44,641 bases of DNA from JAZKHE01 sp040385525 (GTDB taxonomy: Bacteria; Bacteroidota; Bacteroidia; UBA4408), in contig JAZKHE010000008.1 in the NCBI GenBank assembly GCA_040385525.1, positions 1 through 44,641 on the forward strand. The letters are read 5' to 3'. The notes beneath the pieces are model-generated. The model ran no database searches. It saw nothing but the letters and a program-made list of their open reading frames with translations, and was not told the origin of the DNA. The position numbers and the translations under genes were made by a program. Positions 41,300 to 44,641 of this stretch are shown here, piece by piece (the first letter of the stretch is position 1; each line of letters begins with the position of its first letter).

Positions 41300-41329
41300 C
41301 AAATTTAGCTAAAGCGCTCAAAAAACCAA
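41300..41329 (-). promoter_or_regulatory. Promoter of the pnt operon
   Basis: TTG (41329-41327), a 19-nt spacer and TAAATTTG (41307-41300) on the minus strand match the consensus fully. The start would be near 41293, giving a leader of about 20 nt to the TTG codon at 41273. Confidence 0.8.
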
Positions 41330-41369
41330 GCTAATGTTAAAATCATTTTATAAAATGAGCTTTCTGCTC

Positions 41370-41377
41370 TATATTTG
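41370..41377 (+). promoter_or_regulatory. -7 box TATATTTG of the PhnP-like hydrolase gene
   Basis: TATATTTG lies 22 nt before the TTG start at 41400. It is back to back with the pnt promoter. No clean -33 TTG is present. Confidence 0.55.
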
Positions 41378-41399
41378 TTGATAATTAAAGCCTCTTTTT

Positions 41400-42161
41400 T
41401 TGAAAATTACTTTTTTAGGAACCGGAACTTCACAAGGTGTGCCCTTAATTGCTTGCGATTGCAAAGTTTGTTCATCAAACGATAGCAAAGACAAAAGATT
41501 AAGAACATCTATTATGCTAAGCAAAAACAATACAAATTTTGTTTTTGACACTGGGCCCGATTTTAGAACGCAAATGTTGCGCGAAAAAGTAAAAGATTTA
41601 CGCGCCGTAATTTTTACGCACGAACACAAAGATCATATTGCAGGTTTAGACGATGTGCGCGCATTTAATTACATCAATAAAAAAAAGATGGATGTGTATG
41701 CCGAAAACAGAGTTATTGGCGCCATTAAAAGAGAGTTTGCTTATGCTTTTTCTGAAAATGCATACCCAGGCACACCTCAAATTGCTTTGAACGAAATTGA
41801 AAATAATTTGTTTGCCATTGATGATGTTGAGTTTTTGCCTATACGTGCTATGCATATGAAGTTGCCAGTGTTTGGCTACCGCATTGATAATTTTGTGTAT
41901 TTAACCGATGCTAATTTTATTAGTCACGAAGAAAAAAATAAAATGCGCAATGCAGATGTAATTGTAATAAATGCGTTGCGCAGAGAAGTGCATCCATCGC
42001 ATTTTAACTTGCAAGAAGCTATAGATTTAATGCTCGATTTAAAACCTAAAAAAGCCTACTTTACGCATATTAGCCATCAGTTAGGTTTGCACCAGGAAGT
42101 AAGTTTAGAATTACCCGATTTTATTGAAATAGCCTACGATGGCTTGCAGATAGAGGTTTAG
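41400..42161 (+). CDS. MBL-fold metallo-hydrolase, PhnP-like
   Basis: Metallo-beta-lactamase-fold hydrolase of 253 residues. The N-terminus MKITFLGTGTSQGVPLIACDC, with Cys-x-Cys-x2-Cys in CDCKVCSS, resembles the PhnP structural zinc site. Metal ligands are in THEHKDHIAGLDD (about residues 74-86), AMHMKLPVFG, LTDANFIS and FTHISHQLG. PhnP-class enzymes hydrolyse cyclic phosphodiesters such as phosphoribosyl 1,2-cyclic phosphate, but no phosphonate genes are present here, so the substrate is open. Start is TTG. A 53-nt near-copy of its segment 41983-42035 recurs at 43906-43958. Confidence 0.9.
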   Translation: MKITFLGTGTSQGVPLIACDCKVCSSNDSKDKRLRTSIMLSKNNTNFVFDTGPDFRTQMLREKVKDLRAVIFTHEHKDHIAGLDDVRAFNYINKKKMDVYAENRVIGAIKREFAYAFSENAYPGTPQIALNEIENNLFAIDDVEFLPIRAMHMKLPVFGYRIDNFVYLTDANFISHEEKNKMRNADVIVINALRREVHPSHFNLQEAIDLMLDLKPKKAYFTHISHQLGLHQEVSLELPDFIEIAYDGLQIEV

Positions 42162-42180
42162 AATTGTTTTGTAGTATTTA

Positions 42181-42434
42181 TAGTTCGCTCCTACGGAGCT
42201 AAATCGTATTGATTTATATTTCTATAGAGAGTAAACTCCTACGGAGTTAAATCATTTTTTATTCAAAATTATTAAAACACAAAGCTTATCATGCTGACAA
42301 TAGAACCTTTCCCGACTTGTCGGGAAAGCATCTTGTTTTGTTAGATACTTCACTGCGTTCAGTATGACAAATTATGTGTGAAACTCTTAATGCAATAAAT
42401 TAAAAGTCCTCCGTAGATTGATAATCTTTGTAGA
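42181..42434. repeat. CTCCTACGGAG repeat unit 1, interrupted
   Basis: The left half (42181-42254) begins TAGTTCGCTCCTACGGAGC and includes AAACTCCTACGGAGTTAAAT. The unit is then interrupted by a TCATGCTGA repeat (42286-42372) and resumes with AAAGTCCTCCGTAG...AATCTTTGTAGAA (42402-42434). The right terminal repeat is missing. Together with unit 2 and copy 2 of the TCATGCTGA element it fills the gene-free stretch 42162-42696. Confidence 0.7.
42286..42372. repeat. TCATGCTGA palindromic repeat, copy 2
   Basis: Begins TTATCATGCTGA and ends CAGTATGACAAAT, with an internal hairpin TTTCCCGAC-TTGT-CGGGAAA. It sits inside repeat unit 1, so it is a nested insertion or part of a composite. Confidence 0.75.
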
Positions 42435-42457
42435 ATGCATATAGGTTGTAGTATTTA

Positions 42458-42650
42458 TAGTTCGCTCCTACGGAGCTAAATCGTATTGATTTATATTTCT
42501 ATAGAGAGTAAACTCCTATGGAGTTAAATTTATAAATGAGTATAAAAAATTGTAAACGTCATATAGTTTAATAATCAAAGTCCTCCGTAGGTGGACAATC
42601 TTTGTAGAAAATACATAGAATACAAAAACAAACTCAGTAGGAGTGGACTA
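42458..42650. repeat. CTCCTACGGAG repeat unit 2 (MITE-like)
   Basis: A 193-nt unit with near-identical terminal inverted repeats: TAGTTCGCTCCTACGGAGC at the left and ACTCAGTAGGAGTGGACTA at the right. Two internal palindromic sites, AAACTCCTATGGAGTT and AAAGTCCTCCGTAGGTGGAC, lie inside. No open reading frame. Unit 3 at 43335-43524 is about the same length and very similar. Confidence 0.72.
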
Positions 42651-42696
42651 CTAACGTTTAGTGTATTTGTTTAATGCGTTAAAACGCAGATATTAA

Positions 42697-43098
42697 TTAC
42701 AAAAATGTCTTTAGCCACTTTCTTGCTTCTTCAGTATCGGTAAACATTTTTGTTACACGCTGTGGTTTTTCAATACGCATATAAAAATTCGCTATAATTT
42801 TCATAGCTACTGAATTAGTAATAAAAGCCTCTGCGCTTGTGTATGGACAAGAATCTTTTTTTGACCAAAAATCACGGTTTTCTTTAGGTGGCATTACAAA
42901 TTCATCAAATTTAGATAGTAATGGAACTTTTTTATTATTAACCATTTTACCAATTGTTTTTACCAATTTTTTCGATCTTTCTACAGTCTCTTCAACTTCA
43001 GTAGTTACTCTAACATATAATATACCATCATCACAAAGTGAAACAATATATGGAGCTACCGTTTCTGTAGATAGCACTTTTACATCATCTGGTATCAT
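42697..43098 (-). CDS. DUF7793 (STAS/SpoIIAA-like) family protein
   Basis: Cytoplasmic protein of 133 residues resembling the DUF7793 / SpoIIAA-like family. Typical segments are the N-terminal VLSTETVAPYIVSLCDDGILYVRV, the central VKTIGKMVNNKKVPLLSKFDEF, and AFITNSVAMKIIANFYMRI with TKMFTDTEEARKWLKTFL at the end. The function is unknown; the fold suggests a STAS-like regulatory domain. A consensus promoter lies upstream. The gene is enclosed by two 320-nt direct repeats made of the palindromic elements above and below it, suggesting that the locus was duplicated or captured with them. Confidence 0.82.
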   Translation of the reverse strand: MIPDDVKVLSTETVAPYIVSLCDDGILYVRVTTEVEETVERSKKLVKTIGKMVNNKKVPLLSKFDEFVMPPKENRDFWSKKDSCPYTSAEAFITNSVAMKIIANFYMRIEKPQRVTKMFTDTEEARKWLKTFL

Positions 43099-43123
43099 TT
43101 AATTTTATAATGAGTTATTCAGC

Positions 43124-43153
43124 CAAATATACAATTATTTGTAACATTATCAA
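43124..43153 (-). promoter_or_regulatory. Promoter of the DUF7793 gene
   Basis: TTG (43153-43151), a 19-nt spacer and TATATTTG (43131-43124) on the minus strand, 25 nt before the ATG at 43098. Confidence 0.8.
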
Positions 43154-43210
43154 ATTGTAAAGTATTTTTCTTAAAAATAAAACGATTACCCAGAAGTGGA
43201 TATATTTTGA

Positions 43211-43240
43211 GAGATATTTCACAGCGTTCAGTATGACAAA
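43211..43240. repeat. TCATGCTGA palindromic repeat, right half only
   Basis: GAGATATTTCACAGCG and TTCAGTATGACAAA match the right arm of the complete copy at 42286-42372. The left arm is absent. It begins the second direct copy of the composite repeat (43209-43532). Confidence 0.65.
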
Positions 43241-43334
43241 CTATGTGTGAAAATCTTAATTCAATAAATTAATATTTGATTGAGTTCTCCGTAGGTTGAT
43301 ATCTTTTTTGAATGCTGATAGATTGTAGCATTTA

Positions 43335-43524
43335 TAGTTCGCTCCTATGGAGCTAAATTGTATTGTTTTATTTTTCTATAGAGAGTAAACTCCTATGGAG
43401 TTAAATTTTTTAAATGAATATAATTTAAAAATCATAAATAGTTTAATAATCAAAGTCCTCCGTAGGTGGACAATCTTTGTAGAAAATTTAAATAGAAAAA
43501 AATAAACTCCGTAGGAGTGAACTA
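43335..43524. repeat. CTCCTACGGAG repeat unit 3 (MITE-like)
   Basis: A 190-nt unit. The left end is TAGTTCGCTCCTATGGAGC and the right end ACTCCGTAGGAGTGAACTA, inverted to each other with three differences. Internal sites match unit 2. It fills most of the gap 43099-43537 and ends 14 nt before the antitoxin-like stop codon. Confidence 0.72.
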
Positions 43525-43537
43525 ACGTTTAGTTTTT

Positions 43538-43792
43538 TTATATGATTAAAAAACATTTGTTTTTCCATTTAGATAACTCTTTTAGAGCCACATCGTGTTT
43601 TACAAAATTTCCTTTTTCAATTCGAGAAACAGCTTCATTAACTTCTTTGTTGTATTGTTTGCGAGAAATACGTTTTACATCTTTATCAACGTTTAAAAAA
43701 CTCTTTACCATTTCTAAAACTAACTCTTGTTGTTTGTTGGTTAACAAAGGTAAATAACCATCAAATTGTTTTTTAATTGCTGTTGGTGTCAT
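43538..43792 (-). CDS. Antitoxin-like protein, apparently orphan
   Basis: Small protein of 84 residues. The C-terminal part RISRKQYNKEVNEAVSRIEKG with HDVALKELSKWK has the pattern of antitoxins that precede RelE/ParE-type toxins in Bacteroidota (YNxExxxAxxRIxxG...W). The N-terminal half (LTNKQQELVLEMVKSFL) is a plausible dimerisation helix. Such antitoxin genes normally end at the conserved tryptophan and are followed at once by a toxin gene; here the sequence runs on as KNKCFLII and then meets repeat unit 3, with no toxin reading frame. A promoter (TTG-N21-TAAATTTG, 43844-43813) is intact. Probably a toxin-less remnant. Confidence 0.62.
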   Translation of the reverse strand: MTPTAIKKQFDGYLPLLTNKQQELVLEMVKSFLNVDKDVKRISRKQYNKEVNEAVSRIEKGNFVKHDVALKELSKWKNKCFLII

Positions 43793-43812
43793 CTCGAAAT
43801 ATTTTAGCTACT

Positions 43813-43844
43813 CAAATTTACAAAAAAAACAAAATTAAATCCAA
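43813..43844 (-). promoter_or_regulatory. Promoter of the antitoxin-like gene
   Basis: TTG (43844-43842), a 21-nt spacer and TAAATTTG (43820-43813) on the minus strand, 20 nt before the ATG at 43792. Confidence 0.65.
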
Positions 43845-43905
43845 AAATAGACTTTGTGCTTAATTTAAAACATCCTCGTTACGCAAACTAAACGAGGACG
43901 AGTTG

Positions 43906-43958
43906 GAGAAGTGCATCCATCGCATTTTACTTTGCAAGAAGCTATCGATTTAATGCTC
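43906..43958 (+). pseudogene. 53-nt duplicated fragment of the PhnP-like hydrolase gene
   Basis: This stretch matches 41983-42035 of the hydrolase gene at 50 of 53 positions (for example GAAGTGCATCCATCGCATTT), encoding the EVHPSHF region in the source gene. No reading frame survives around it. It is preceded by a CCTCGTT/AACGAGG hairpin (43874-43897). The two differences near the middle and one further on suggest an old copy. Confidence 0.85.
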
Positions 43959-43963
43959 ACCGT

Positions 43964-44010
43964 AAACGCTAAGCTGACGAAGAGATTTTGTGCGATTGCG
44001 CTTAGTGTTT
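43964..44010 (+). other. Imperfect hairpin followed by a T run
   Basis: AAACGCTAAGC (43964-43974) and GCTTAGTGTTT (44000-44010) pair with one mismatch around a 25-nt loop, followed by more T. It looks like a terminator for the plus strand, but no plus-strand gene precedes it, only the hydrolase fragment. It may be a relic. Confidence 0.4.
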
Positions 44011-44056
44011 TTTTCATTGTATAAAACTAAACTATGTTTATGATAATTATAAAACT

Positions 44057-44116
44057 GGCACTAAGCTCTTTCACACGTGGCTCTACTTCAGCTTATTGCC
44101 TACGTGTGGTAGTGCC
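44057..44116. repeat. attC-sized nested palindrome 3' of the edge membrane-protein gene
   Basis: GGCACTA (44057-44063) pairs with TAGTGCC (44110-44116), and CACACGT (44072-44078) pairs with ACGTGTG (44102-44108). A bulge separates the two stems and a loop of about 23 nt closes the structure. This 60-nt element ends 3 nt before the stop of the minus-strand gene. Bulged double-stem geometry of this size is what integron attC sites show, but its ends differ from those of cassettes A and B. Confidence 0.5.
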
Positions 44117-44119
44117 TTT

Positions 44120-44629
44120 TTAAAATTCACATTTGCCTGTGTCCAAATTTAACGAACGAGTTAGAGCAAAATAAACCTGTCTATGTTTCAAGTCCCAAGA
44201 AATTTTTATATCGTCGTAAAAAACCGAACAATTGTCGTGTGAACTACCAATTGTTATGCCCCACTTGTTTTTTAAAAATACTTTAGTCATTCTCATTGTC
44301 CCGCCACTTCCTGGCATTGCAAAGAGCGATTTTTTTTTATAAACTTCAATTTTATAATTTCCGTCAGGGCTTTTTTTAGAAAACATAAATTCGTTAGCAA
44401 CAAAAATTTGATATATAACTATTGTCATTATGGTGTAAATAGAAATAATTAGAAAATTAATATTTCGCTTCGTAAATTGTCTACTTTTATGAAGCTTGTA
44501 TATTTCATGTATAAAAAACCAAAAAAATAAAGTGAAAGAAAGTAGAAGTAAGAATCCTAAAAAGTAAAGTGCATTATTGTCAACAATAGAAAATTTGTCA
44601 ATAACAATAATAAAAATTATTACTGTCAT
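44120..44629 (-). CDS. Hypothetical membrane protein, probably truncated by the window edge
   Basis: Unrecognised protein of at least 169 residues. There are three hydrophobic segments: MTVIIFIIVI at the start, ALYFLGFLLLLSFTLFFWFFI and FLIISIYTIMTIVIYQIFVA. A soluble C-terminal domain begins SPDGNYKIEVYKKKSLFAMPGSGG. The first membrane segment continues upstream without a stop codon to the last base of the window, so the ATG at 44629 is probably internal and the true start lies outside. The gene appears accessory: no family recognised, repeat-rich surroundings and an attC-sized palindrome at its 3' end. Confidence 0.6.
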   Translation of the reverse strand: MTVIIFIIVIDKFSIVDNNALYFLGFLLLLSFTLFFWFFIHEIYKLHKSRQFTKRNINFLIISIYTIMTIVIYQIFVANEFMFSKKSPDGNYKIEVYKKKSLFAMPGSGGTMRMTKVFLKNKWGITIGSSHDNCSVFYDDIKISWDLKHRQVYFALTRSLNLDTGKCEF

Positions 44630-44641
44630 AAAAACAATGAT

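Noticed and set aside
42181..43532. Possible insertion sequence or CRISPR from repeated CTCCTACGGAG motifs
   Set aside because: No transposase or cas genes; the repeats are palindromic units of about 190 nt without regular spacers.

Overview
The window comes from an AT-rich member of the Bacteroidota. Four observations support this. Promoters repeatedly fit the Bacteroidota pattern TTG-N19-TAnnTTTG. One large secreted protein ends in a type IX secretion (gliding-motility type) sorting domain. Families typical of the phylum are present (DUF6702, DUF4294, DUF2851, DUF7793, an LpxD paralogue beside EF-P). Several intergenic repeat families look like those common in this phylum. I cannot name a genus from the sequence. 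No rRNA, tRNA, CRISPR array, transposase, integrase or prophage was seen.

Layout. 1-2.8 kb: a TonB-dependent siderophore receptor followed by a PepSY membrane protein, behind a promoter whose -33 box lies inside an inverted repeat. 2.9-5.1 kb: an operon of one SRPBCC and two VOC proteins, then a YdeI-family protein. 5.1-5.9 kb: accessory cassette A. 6-9.4 kb: M1 peptidase, HupE/UreJ membrane protein and divergent DUF6702 protein. 9.4-13.1 kb: a DUF4143 ATPase with four exact-length 32-nt repeats upstream, and a CAP/OmpA-like envelope protein. 13.2-15.4 kb: biotin carboxylase and a DUF4294 protein. 15.4-16.8 kb: accessory cassette B. 16.9-19.9 kb: RsmI-like methyltransferase, DnaQ-like exonuclease, TatA, GatA. 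20.2-25.1 kb: type IX secreted giant and Gcr-type membrane protein, overlapping tail to tail. 25.2-32.4 kb: a same-strand run of purM, DUF2851, PspC, RmlD-like reductase, methyltransferase, PBP4 and DNA polymerase IV. 33-36.2 kb: lipoprotein, EF-P, LpxD and an RsbU-type phosphatase. 36.3-41.3 kb: NUMOD4/HNH protein, methyltransferase and the three-gene pnt transhydrogenase operon. 41.4-44.6 kb: a PhnP-like hydrolase followed by a repeat-rich region with a DUF7793 protein, an apparently orphan antitoxin, a duplicated scrap of the hydrolase gene and a membrane protein cut by the window edge.

The most interesting signal is a matched pair of single-gene modules at 5.1-5.9 and 15.4-16.8 kb. The genes are unrelated, but each has the same parts in the same order. 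First comes a promoter (TTG-N19-TAWATTTG). Next is a leader of 110-135 nt containing a direct repeat at exactly 41-nt spacing whose sequence differs between the two copies. Then come one gene and a 130-150 nt imperfect-palindrome element at its 3' end, bounded by CGGTTTGGRGCT and TGGTAGRTGCTGTTAGYGG. This resembles an integron layout (promoter, attI-like site, cassette, attC) without any integrase in view. A third accessory gene at the right edge also ends in an attC-sized hairpin. Separately, the pnt operon carries a different foreign insertion in each of its two intergenic gaps, one being a four-helix-bundle gene bounded by inverted repeats.
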